DNA of 64,000 bases from an uncultured Lachnospiraceae bacterium (GTDB lineage Bacteria; Bacillota; Clostridia; Lachnospirales; Lachnospiraceae), in NCBI GenBank assembly GCA_900317825.1, contig ONIH01000004.1:96089-160088 (forward strand), given 5' to 3'. The notes under the pieces are model-generated. The model saw nothing but the letters and a program-made list of their open reading frames with translations, searched no databases and was not told the origin of the DNA. The position numbers and the translations under genes were made by a program. Positions within the stretch are counted from its first letter, which is position 1, and every line of letters begins with the position of its first letter. This document shows, in pieces, positions 27,010 to 34,313 of the stretch.

Positions 27010-27327
27010 TCACTCACCATCAAACAGAACCCTCATATAATCACTCGCTCCGTATAGAACTCTTATAATCTCTATATATGTGCTATGAATCCTATAAAAA
27101 GCATAGTATTTCTTATATACTACAAAATACATCCCCGTTGGATGCTCATTATAAAGAAGTGGAATACCTGTCTTAGGATACCCAGCCTTTTTACTGATGG
27201 CTTGCCTTATTCCATCCACATAATTCTGTGCTGTATCTATATCAGCGGATACATCAAACACCTCTGACCATATCTGATCCAGATCATCCAATGCAGCATG
27301 CGTATATTTTACTGGACTACTGTTCAA
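27010..27327 (-). CDS. RelE/ParE-family toxin
   Basis: A 105-residue protein of the ParE/RelE fold: KYTHAALDDLDQIWSEV at the N-terminus, a middle helix with YVDGIRQAI, and the terminal strands YFVVYKKYYAFYRI and IEIIRVLYGASDYMRVLF. Proteins of this family either cut mRNA on ribosomes or poison gyrase; sequence alone does not decide, though the DDLDQIW start and ending favour the ParE-like/YoeB-like broad group. It overlaps the antitoxin gene by 11 bases, the normal TA layout. The pair is inserted between two halves of a duplicated segment in the polysaccharide operon. Confidence 0.87.
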   Translation of the reverse strand: MNSSPVKYTHAALDDLDQIWSEVFDVSADIDTAQNYVDGIRQAISKKAGYPKTGIPLLYNEHPTGMYFVVYKKYYAFYRIHSTYIEIIRVLYGASDYMRVLFDGE

Positions 27328-27610
27328 TTGCGTGCTCCTTTAGATATTTTTCCCTGCGTATCCTGAAATGCTCACTAACTTCATCATCTGTAAGAAGATC
27401 CTCATTCTCCCCAGATCTGATACCCTTATTCAGTTCGGATAACAGCTCTACCATTGCATTTGCTTTTTCATACTTGTCATCATCCTCTATACTATGTATG
27501 CTGTATATCCCCTCACCATTTCTAGTCAGATAAACTGGTGAGCCAGGCGATACCTTATCTAATACCTGTCCATAGTTACGCAGATCTGATACTGGTTTTA
27601 TTACTGGCAT
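27317..27610 (-). CDS. Phd/YefM-type antitoxin
   Basis: A 97-residue DNA-binding antitoxin. MPVIKPVSDLRNYGQVLDKV is the classic Phd/YefM N-terminus, followed by SPVYLTRNGEGIYSI; the C-terminal half is acidic and helical, as needed to wrap the toxin. ATG at 27610 follows AGGAGG. A near-palindrome around the -10 of its promoter (about 27632-27647) could be the operator for autoregulation. Confidence 0.88.
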   Translation of the reverse strand: MPVIKPVSDLRNYGQVLDKVSPGSPVYLTRNGEGIYSIHSIEDDDKYEKANAMVELLSELNKGIRSGENEDLLTDDEVSEHFRIRREKYLKEHAIEQ

Positions 27611-27634
27611 AAGCTTACCTCCTTATCTGAATAC

Positions 27635-27663
27635 ATTGTATCATCCTTCGATATATCATTCAA
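27635..27663 (-). promoter_or_regulatory. Promoter of the toxin-antitoxin pair
   Basis: Minus strand TTGAAT, 17 bases, TACAAT, about 25 bases before the antitoxin ATG. The -10 lies in an imperfect palindrome TGATACA-AT-GTATTCA, a plausible Phd-type operator. The pair is therefore expressed independently of the surrounding operon. Confidence 0.65.
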
Positions 27664-27763
27664 CATATTTTACGAAAGCTCTTCGTACATCATGATCTGG
27701 CAGTCTATTTATTTTTAATACATCGATTGAATTTCTTGGCTTCAATTTGTTCTTCCTTATCAC
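27656..27763 (-). pseudogene. 5' fragment of the large GT2 gene
   Basis: From the GTG at 27763 the first 26 codons match the start of the intact GT2 gene (KLKPRNSID, KINRLPDHDV) almost exactly, then diverge into about nine unrelated codons and stop at 27656-27658. It lies directly behind the intact acetyltransferase, exactly where the full GT2 gene would be expected before the insertion. Confidence 0.85.
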
Positions 27764-27820
27764 ATCCGGATCTTTAATGTCTCTTTGTCTTTATCAGGGC
27801 TCAGTCCTACTGACATTTTA
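27686..27820. repeat. 135-bp direct repeat, copy B (3' end of the acetyltransferase)
   Basis: Partner of 26747-26881. It covers the last codons of the intact acetyltransferase, the intergenic DNA and the GT2 5' fragment. Together the copies flank the toxin-antitoxin cassette. Confidence 0.93.
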
Positions 27821-28307
27821 GACATGCCATAAAAACCATACTTCTGTATCTTCCATTCTGATAGATCATATCCTTGAATACTCCCTCTTCCCTGAAACCT
27901 ATTTTTCTATAGCTTCTTATAGCGGCCGTATTATCTTCAAATACACGGAGAAATATCCTATGCAATCCTAAGCTGTTGAAGCCATAATCCAACAGCAGTT
28001 TGCCTGCCATTGTTCCATATCCTTTTCCTCTGGCATCATCTTCTCCAATAAAGATGCCAAATTCCGCACTTTTATTTGTGCTGGAAATATCCCTGAGATA
28101 GCATGAGCCTACTGCCCTATCAGCAGCCTCGATAATGAATTGAGCCACTTCGCCCGTATCTACTTTCGTATGCAGCCAATGCAGATGTCCTTCTCTGGTA
28201 AAATCCTCCTGATAGACAAAATTCTTCTTTACCTTTTTATTATTACGCCATTTCACTATTTTATCAGTATCCTGTTCATTTATAGGCCTGATAGATATAT
28301 TACTCAT
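27807..28307 (-). CDS. GNAT N-acetyltransferase, probably amino-sugar specific
   Basis: 166 residues from the ATG at 28307, which overlaps the stop of the GtrB-like gene by 8 bases; an ATG three codons upstream has its GGAG too close. The GNAT core is visible: GIFIGEDDARGKGYGT (acetyl-CoA P-loop) and the FREEGVFKDM ending. Similar RimJ/RimL-type enzymes acetylate 4-amino sugars on nucleotide carriers. Placed three genes after a WecE-like transaminase, it probably makes a 4-acetamido-4,6-dideoxyhexose nucleotide. The 3' end is duplicated at 26868-26984. Confidence 0.8.
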   Translation of the reverse strand: MSNISIRPINEQDTDKIVKWRNNKKVKKNFVYQEDFTREGHLHWLHTKVDTGEVAQFIIEAADRAVGSCYLRDISSTNKSAEFGIFIGEDDARGKGYGTMAGKLLLDYGFNSLGLHRIFLRVFEDNTAAIRSYRKIGFREEGVFKDMIYQNGRYRSMVFMACLKCQ

Positions 28308-29253
28308 TGTCAGCATTCTCCAGATTTATAGTATCTTTGATAACGTACTGCGGCGAGTCATTAATACACATATATATTCTTCCCACATACTCACCAATAA
28401 GCCCCAGTATTATCATTATAAGACCAGTTGAAAAAAGTATTACAGCCATAATCGAGCTATATCCCATCGGTACAGCTGGTTCTATTAGCTTTTTGACTAT
28501 TATGATTATTCCATATACAAAACCGATGACCGCAAATAAAAAACCGGCTACTGCCGCGAATCTCAGAGGCTTAACAGAAAACGCTGTAAGCCCATTGATA
28601 AATAGGGACAGTGACCTTCTGAATGTAAAACCCGTAGTATTATCATCTGCCCTTGATCTCTCATCCATTACAACAGTCTTAATATTTCTGGTAACTCTTA
28701 GTATTAAGCCTTCCAGATAAGGATATGGATTCTTGTAATTTGTTATTTCATCAGCTATATATTTTTTCATAATGCTGAAATTTTCAAATCGCAACCCCTT
28801 TTCCTTATCAAGCATTTTCTCAGACATCCAGGAATTAATAAAGCTTCCTATTCTTTTTCCCCTTGACTCCTTCTTGTCTGTATATTCCGCTGTACTGACG
28901 TCATATCCTTCATTCTCTACCGGTTCAAGAAGCCTCCATAGCTCCGTAACCGGACACTGAAAGTCATCATCTAAATTAACAATATACGCTCCTTTTGCCA
29001 CTGCAAATCCAGCTAATATTGCCGAGTGTTTTCCCATATTTTTCGCAAAGTCTATTACTTTTACCCTGCAATTCTTTGCCGCAATAAGTGAAAGCACTTT
29101 ATATACATTATCTGGTGAGCAATCATTTACAGCGATGATTTCATAATCATATTCAGGTCTCTCTGAAACCACTTCTATAATCTCATCTATTACGCTTCTT
29201 ATAGTATGTTCACTTCTATAGCATGGAATAACAAAACTCAGCAAAGTACTCAT
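28300..29253 (-). CDS. GtrB/ArnC-like polyprenyl-phosphate glycosyltransferase
   Basis: A 317-residue GT2 enzyme with a cytoplasmic GT-A domain (LLSFVIPCYRSE at the start, NDCSPDN, LDDDFQCP as the metal-binding motif) and two C-terminal membrane segments (about 228-255 and 264-290). This architecture loads a sugar onto undecaprenyl phosphate on the inner face of the membrane. It overlaps the aminotransferase gene by 4 bases and the acetyltransferase by 8. With the DUF2142 GT-C-like protein it would form a pathway in which the modified amino sugar is loaded, flipped and added to the glycan outside the cell. Confidence 0.85.
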   Translation of the reverse strand: MSTLLSFVIPCYRSEHTIRSVIDEIIEVVSERPEYDYEIIAVNDCSPDNVYKVLSLIAAKNCRVKVIDFAKNMGKHSAILAGFAVAKGAYIVNLDDDFQCPVTELWRLLEPVENEGYDVSTAEYTDKKESRGKRIGSFINSWMSEKMLDKEKGLRFENFSIMKKYIADEITNYKNPYPYLEGLILRVTRNIKTVVMDERSRADDNTTGFTFRRSLSLFINGLTAFSVKPLRFAAVAGFLFAVIGFVYGIIIIVKKLIEPAVPMGYSSIMAVILFSTGLIMIILGLIGEYVGRIYMCINDSPQYVIKDTINLENADNE

Positions 29254-30380
29254 TTATCAAAAAACCCTTTAATAGTATCAACTACCTTTTTTCTGTCCGT
29301 ATTCGTTAAACCATAATACAATGGCAGCCTCACCAGTCGCTCGCTTTCTCTTGTGGTATATATATCCTCTCCAGCAAATCGTCCGAACTTATATCCTGCC
29401 GGTGCCGAATGTAATGGAATATAATGAAATACGAGCATAACTCCTCGTTTCTTACAATAATCAATCAGCGCTGTCCTCTCCTGCAGATCCCTGCACTTCA
29501 TGTAATACATATGTGCATTATGCTCACAGTACTCAGGTAAAAATGGGAGCTCTACCTTTCCTGACGCTGCCAGATCCTGAAGCTGCTCATTATAGTAATT
29601 CCATGTCTCCATTCTATCTTTTTCTATTTTATCAGCCGACTCCAACTGAGCCCATAGATATGCCGCATTAAGCTCGCTCGGAAGGTAACTGTCCCCGAAA
29701 TCGACCCAGGTATACTTATCCACCTGACCTCTGAAAAATTTTGCACGATTTGTTCCTTTTTCACGAAGTATCTCTGCCTTTTCGTTGTACTCCCTGTTAT
29801 TTATGACAAGAGCTCCGCCCTCGCCCATAGAGAAATTCTTCGTCTCGTGAAAGGAATAGCATCCGAAATCTCCTATGGTTCCCAGATATCTGCCCTTATA
29901 CTTACTAGTCACTGCCTGTGCTGCATCCTCTATGACCTTTAGCCCATGTCTGGTTGCTATATCCATGATCGTATCCATCTCACAGGCTACCCCGGCATAG
30001 TGGACACAGCAGATGACCTTTGTCCTATCTGTTATGGCTGCTTCGATCTTTTTCTCATCGATATTCATGGTATCTGGTCTGATATCCACGAAGACAAGCC
30101 TTGCGCCGCAAAGAACCGCGGCATTGGCCGTACTTGAAAATGTATAGCTCGGAAGAATCACCTCATCACCCTGCTTCAGCTCACAAAGCTCAAAGGCCAT
30201 ATCAAGAGCCGTAGACCCGCTGGTGGTCAGCATGACCTTTTCCGCGTCAAATCGGCTTTCCAGCCACTCATTACATTTCTTTGTGAACGCTCCGTCGCCA
30301 CAGATCTTATGCGATTCGATGGCCTGCTTTACATAGTCTAATTCTTTTCCCACATATGGTGGAATGTTAAAGTTTATCAT
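29250..30380 (-). CDS. WecE/RffA-like dTDP-4-oxo-6-deoxyhexose aminotransferase
   Basis: A PLP enzyme of the DegT/DnrJ/EryC1 family, 376 residues, the length of WecE. TSGSTALDMAFEL (phosphate cup), EDAAQAV and the Schiff-base Lys181 in SFHETKNFSMGEGGAL are visible; the HETKN form is typical of the WecE subgroup. It would convert dTDP-4-keto-6-deoxyglucose to the 4-amino sugar, which the nearby acetyltransferase can acetylate. It overlaps the DUF2142 gene by 4 bases (ATGA) and the GtrB-like gene by 4. No rmlA/rmlB genes are in this window, so the precursor comes from elsewhere. Confidence 0.85.
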   Translation of the reverse strand: MINFNIPPYVGKELDYVKQAIESHKICGDGAFTKKCNEWLESRFDAEKVMLTTSGSTALDMAFELCELKQGDEVILPSYTFSSTANAAVLCGARLVFVDIRPDTMNIDEKKIEAAITDRTKVICCVHYAGVACEMDTIMDIATRHGLKVIEDAAQAVTSKYKGRYLGTIGDFGCYSFHETKNFSMGEGGALVINNREYNEKAEILREKGTNRAKFFRGQVDKYTWVDFGDSYLPSELNAAYLWAQLESADKIEKDRMETWNYYNEQLQDLAASGKVELPFLPEYCEHNAHMYYMKCRDLQERTALIDYCKKRGVMLVFHYIPLHSAPAGYKFGRFAGEDIYTTRESERLVRLPLYYGLTNTDRKKVVDTIKGFFDK

Positions 30381-31687
30381 GATGGCAAATATACTCCTAT
30401 GAATGAATATAACGCAAGTACGACAACTATTCCTGTTAATATCACTGTCACGATGTTTTTCCTTTTATCTATTGCAGCTATTCCCACAGCACTTTCTATA
30501 GTAAGCGCAGGAATAAGAGACATAATATATCGTCCCTGTGCCTGATAATCTGATGAATATGAATACCACAATGACAGGATGATCGGAATCACAAATTCTA
30601 AAATAATAAAAGCTCTGAACACAACCTCCGATTTACATTTATTATATGCCAGCTTTGCAGTAGATACAATAAATATGGTTATAAATAACAAGAACATCAA
30701 AAAATATGTTACCCATATCCATCCCGGAACCGGATATTGCATATAGCCAAAGCAACCTATAAAGCTATTTAATGTACTCCTCCACCACTCACGGCTTATA
30801 AGAAGATATACAAAAGGTACTCCCTGCGACATAAGCGATAAGCGGTTTTCCGGTTTCATCTCCGTAGTGGCATATCTGCTTTGCGCTGCCCCCATAGATG
30901 CTCTGCCCAATAAATCCCCATGATAAATCACCAGATTTCTGATAAAGAAGAATGATACTACTCCCAGCACTAATATACAAATCAGGGCTGTCACCTTCCA
31001 CATTTTTTTATCCGGCTTATTGGGACCTATCTGAAGTAAATGTGTGATAAAGAAGAAAAATATGCTGCCCAGTATCCACCCGTATCCAAAATAATAGGAC
31101 AGAGACACAATTATGATTCCTGCTGACAGTAATAAGCCATTTTTATAATTCCATCCGTCCTGTATTCCACAGACCCAAGATAACAGAATTATAGAAGTTC
31201 CCAAAAGATTTAAGCTGTCCTGATTTACATAGCTTCCTAAAAATGTAATCTGTGGCAGCATCGAAATAAGGATGAGTGTCATCCACTTTACTCTTCTTGA
31301 AAATAGTCTATCAAGAGTTCTTGCGAGACAATAAACCATTCCACTGATAGAAAGCACACTCACAAATCGTGCAGCCACAACGAGCTTAAACTCACTGGCT
31401 CCAAATATCGATACTACATGCATGAAAAAAGCTGCTATAATCGGCTCCAACCATGTCGGCATAAATGCATATGAAAATCCCCAGATCTGATTACGAATCT
31501 CGGGATCATCTCCCAATGGAAGTCTGCCATGATTATATATATATAGTGGCAGGTCATAGCGCATCTGCTCATCCGGAGCATAGTTAAACGGTTTTAGAAC
31601 ACTCCAGATAAACATGTATATACCTATTGCTATTACAAACAGCACTTCCAGTCTTATTTCCTGTTTGTCAGCTTTTGACTTTCCCAT
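30377..31687 (-). CDS. DUF2142 polytopic membrane protein (GT-C-like)
   Basis: About 436 residues with roughly ten membrane segments. The first outer loop carries PFNYAPDEQMRYDL, the acidic motif of the DUF2142/GT-C fold, and QGRYIMSLIPAL near the C-terminus is another family mark. GT-C enzymes take sugars from polyprenyl phosphate on the outer face. I use the ATG at 31687, preceded by AGGAG at 7 bases; the longer reading from 31735 overlaps wzm by 17 bases with no better site. Neighbours WecE- and GtrB-like suggest it transfers the amino sugar. The gene marks the right edge of the AT-rich block. Confidence 0.75.
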   Translation of the reverse strand: MGKSKADKQEIRLEVLFVIAIGIYMFIWSVLKPFNYAPDEQMRYDLPLYIYNHGRLPLGDDPEIRNQIWGFSYAFMPTWLEPIIAAFFMHVVSIFGASEFKLVVAARFVSVLSISGMVYCLARTLDRLFSRRVKWMTLILISMLPQITFLGSYVNQDSLNLLGTSIILLSWVCGIQDGWNYKNGLLLSAGIIIVSLSYYFGYGWILGSIFFFFITHLLQIGPNKPDKKMWKVTALICILVLGVVSFFFIRNLVIYHGDLLGRASMGAAQSRYATTEMKPENRLSLMSQGVPFVYLLISREWWRSTLNSFIGCFGYMQYPVPGWIWVTYFLMFLLFITIFIVSTAKLAYNKCKSEVVFRAFIILEFVIPIILSLWYSYSSDYQAQGRYIMSLIPALTIESAVGIAAIDKRKNIVTVILTGIVVVLALYSFIGVYLPS

Positions 31688-31718
31688 TACCTGTCTCCTG
31701 TCTTCAACTTCCATCATA

Positions 31719-32492
31719 CTAGAACTGCTCCGCAAATCCCTTTTGCAGCCTGTTGAAGATCGCGACAGCGATCAGGAACAGGATAAAGGAGCCGAGGAAT
31801 ACTATGCCTATCGCACGGAGATTCGGGATCTGGTGATTCATAAAGACATCCCGGTAGCCATCCATGATGTGGGTCATCGGATTGAGCTCTATCATGGCAC
31901 TGATTCGGGAGCCCTCCGGAAATATCGATTTCTCGTAGATGATCGGGGCTCCATACATCGCCATCATCAGGATGAAATTCACGATGTACTCGGTGTCCTG
32001 GATGTAGGCGTCGATAGCTCCGAAGATAGTGCCAAGTGCCAGACCGAAGAGTCCCTCAGTCACAGCTATAAGCGGCACGAAAACCAGGTGCCACGAGATT
32101 CCCATTCCGAATATCAGGCAGAAAAATACTATGATCACACACGATATGAAAAAATTGATGAGTCCTGAGAAAAATGCCGAAAGCGGCAGGATGATCCTCG
32201 GAAAATAAACCTTCTTTATGATGCCAGAGTTCGACTTGATGCAGGTCGTCGACTGGTTCACTACCGTCTGGAAAAAAGTCCACGGGATGATACCGGTGAC
32301 CAGGTAGACTACGTAGTGATCTGCAGCGCCTTTCATCAGATACGGAAAGACGATAGCATATACGAGCACCTGAAGCAGCGGATTTATAAAAGACCAGAGT
32401 ACGCCAAGAACAGAGGCCTTGTAGCGGCCCCTGATATCCTTTTTCACATTCGTCTTTAATAATTCCCTGTAATCGTATATTTCTCTGAGCAT
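31719..32492 (-). CDS. wzm: Polysaccharide ABC exporter permease (Wzm/TagG type)
   Basis: An ABC-2-type permease of 257 residues with six membrane segments; starts with the family N-terminus YRELLKTNVKKDIRGRYKAS and has IPWTFFQTVVN in the first loop. With the ATPase upstream (one-base overlap, TAATG) it exports finished lipid-linked glycan. Base composition is like the core genome, unlike the next gene. Gram-positive relatives export teichoic acids or other wall glycans. Confidence 0.92.
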   Translation of the reverse strand: MLREIYDYRELLKTNVKKDIRGRYKASVLGVLWSFINPLLQVLVYAIVFPYLMKGAADHYVVYLVTGIIPWTFFQTVVNQSTTCIKSNSGIIKKVYFPRIILPLSAFFSGLINFFISCVIIVFFCLIFGMGISWHLVFVPLIAVTEGLFGLALGTIFGAIDAYIQDTEYIVNFILMMAMYGAPIIYEKSIFPEGSRISAMIELNPMTHIMDGYRDVFMNHQIPNLRAIGIVFLGSFILFLIAVAIFNRLQKGFAEQF

Positions 32493-33607
32493 TATCCTAC
32501 TGTAACCGTTATCTGCTTATCCGCTATGTGTTTTCCTCCGGCCGATATCTGAGCCAGTATAGTAAGCTGTCCCGTCTCATGCGGAGTAAAGCGGGCCGTG
32601 AATCCGAGCTTTCTGTCCTCCACATACCCGGCGTATTCTTCTTCGTATACCGAAGCCACATCAGGCCTGTCGACCTCATCTATCTGCGTGATCTTTTCAC
32701 CATTTACTTCCACAGAAAAATCGAAGTCATCGCTGTCTGCAATCCGCCAGCCGTTTATCACGACTTCCTGGTCTTTTGCTACCTTTGAAAAATCAGCGGG
32801 TGAATCGATGAACACGACTCCCTTGTATTCGTCTGTACCCTTTTCAACTGCAGCCTTTTTCTCTTCCTTGTGGTCTATCGCCGACTGCTTCTTGTATGCT
32901 TCGATCACGTAAGCCGGATCTCCGTCCAGCCGAAGCGTCCCTTTGTAGATCCAGACTGCTCTGTCGCAGAGCTTCCGTACCTGATCTAAGGCATGGGATA
33001 CGATAACTATCGTCTTTCCGGAATTTTTCAGTTCGAGAAGCTTGTCGTAACACTTGTCCTGAAAGTGCTGGTCCCCGACCGCCAGAATCTCATCTATAAG
33101 TAAAATATCCGCGTCTACATTTATCGCTACCGAAAACGCTAGACGCATATACATTCCGGAAGAGTAGGTCCTTATCGGCTCGTCTATCGCATCACCAAGT
33201 TCTGAGAATGCGATTATCTCATCTATCCTGTCGTCTATCTGCTTCTTCGTCATGCCGAAGATCGAAGCGTTGAAATATATATTTTCCCTGCCGGTGAAGT
33301 CTGGATGAAAGCCTGCTCCGAGTTCGAGGAGTGAAGTGAGTCTGCCGTTTGTCTCGACCGTGCCTTTCGTCGGATAGATGATCTTCGTCATCAGCTTCAG
33401 AAGAGTCGACTTCCCGCTTCCGTTCACACCGATGAGTCCGACAGTCTCGCCTTTTTTTATGTCGAGGCTTATGTCCTTTAAGACCACGTGCTTTTCAGCC
33501 TTTGTGTGACGTCTTACCAGGAATTCCTTCAGAGTCTTCGCGCCGTCATGGCTCACTTTGAATTCTTTAGTGAGGTTTCTGACCTCGATAGCATTTTCAG
33601 CGTTCAT
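32492..33607 (-). CDS. wzt: Polysaccharide ABC exporter ATPase with C-terminal glycan-recognition-like domain
   Basis: 371 residues. ATPase: Walker A GVNGSGKS (60-67), signature YSSGMYMRL (148-156), Walker B ILLIDE (168-173), and the H-loop SHALDQV. Residues about 262-371 form an additional beta-sandwich, as in Wzt proteins whose C-terminal domain chooses the glycan to export. This domain has NGWRI at 285-289, VNGEK at 301-305, RPDV at 314-317 and LGF at 334-336, the same pattern and spacing as the N-terminal module of the large GT2 enzyme. It starts one base after the response-regulator gene ends, so the exporter is co-expressed with the two-component system. Confidence 0.9.
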   Translation of the reverse strand: MNAENAIEVRNLTKEFKVSHDGAKTLKEFLVRRHTKAEKHVVLKDISLDIKKGETVGLIGVNGSGKSTLLKLMTKIIYPTKGTVETNGRLTSLLELGAGFHPDFTGRENIYFNASIFGMTKKQIDDRIDEIIAFSELGDAIDEPIRTYSSGMYMRLAFSVAINVDADILLIDEILAVGDQHFQDKCYDKLLELKNSGKTIVIVSHALDQVRKLCDRAVWIYKGTLRLDGDPAYVIEAYKKQSAIDHKEEKKAAVEKGTDEYKGVVFIDSPADFSKVAKDQEVVINGWRIADSDDFDFSVEVNGEKITQIDEVDRPDVASVYEEEYAGYVEDRKLGFTARFTPHETGQLTILAQISAGGKHIADKQITVTVG

Positions 33608-33608
33608 A

Positions 33609-34307
33609 TCAGATCTTCATCCTGTACCCTACTCCCCATACTGTCTCGATGTACTGCGGGTGGTCCTTGTCGAGCTCTATCTTCTCGCGGATCTTCTTTA
33701 CATGGACGGTGACTGTGGCGATGTCGCCTACAGAGTCCTGATCCCAGATACGCTGGAAGAGCTCTTCTTTCGAAAATACCTGACCCGGATGCTTTGCGAA
33801 AAAGTAGAGCAGGTCGTATTCTTTCGTCGTAAGGAATTTCTCTGCACCGTCGACCCAGACCTGGTGAGAAGTATTGTCGATCTTCAGGCCTCTGATACGG
33901 ATCACATCGTCATTCGAATAGACAGCCGAAGCGTTTACGACTCTGTCGAATGAAGCCAGATGAGCCTTGACTCTCGCCACGAGTTCACTCGGTGAGAACG
34001 GCTTTGTGATGTAGTCATCGGCGCCGAAGCCGAGTCCCTTGACCTTGTCTATATCATCTTTTCTCGCCGAAACAAAAATGATCGGAGTCGATTTTTCCGC
34101 GCGGATCTGTCTGCAGATCTCGAATCCGTCTGTCCCCGGAAGCATGATGTCGAGGATGAACAGATCCCACTCTTCGTTCAGTGCTCTTTTGACACCCTCA
34201 TCTCCATTGTTCTCGATCTCTACAGTAAACCCCGACAGCTCCAGATAATCTCTCTCAAGCTCTGCGATTGCCTCTTCGTCTTCTACAATGAGTATCCTGC
34301 TCATCAT
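33609..34307 (-). CDS. OmpR/PhoB-family response regulator
   Basis: A receiver domain (ILIVEDEEAI, phospho-acceptor Asp53 in LFILDIMLPGTDG, FVSARKDD, TKPFSPSELVARV) followed by a winged-helix DNA-binding domain (LTTKEYDLLYFFAKHPGQVF and VTVHVKKIREKI). 232 residues, standard length. Two consecutive ATGs follow AGGAGG; the second (34304) has the better spacing. It is preceded by its histidine kinase (6-base gap) and followed after one base by wzt, placing the sensor system inside the polysaccharide operon and suggesting direct control of export or wall stress response. Confidence 0.93.
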   Translation of the reverse strand: MMSRILIVEDEEAIAELERDYLELSGFTVEIENNGDEGVKRALNEEWDLFILDIMLPGTDGFEICRQIRAEKSTPIIFVSARKDDIDKVKGLGFGADDYITKPFSPSELVARVKAHLASFDRVVNASAVYSNDDVIRIRGLKIDNTSHQVWVDGAEKFLTTKEYDLLYFFAKHPGQVFSKEELFQRIWDQDSVGDIATVTVHVKKIREKIELDKDHPQYIETVWGVGYRMKI

Positions 34308-34313
34308 TTCCTC

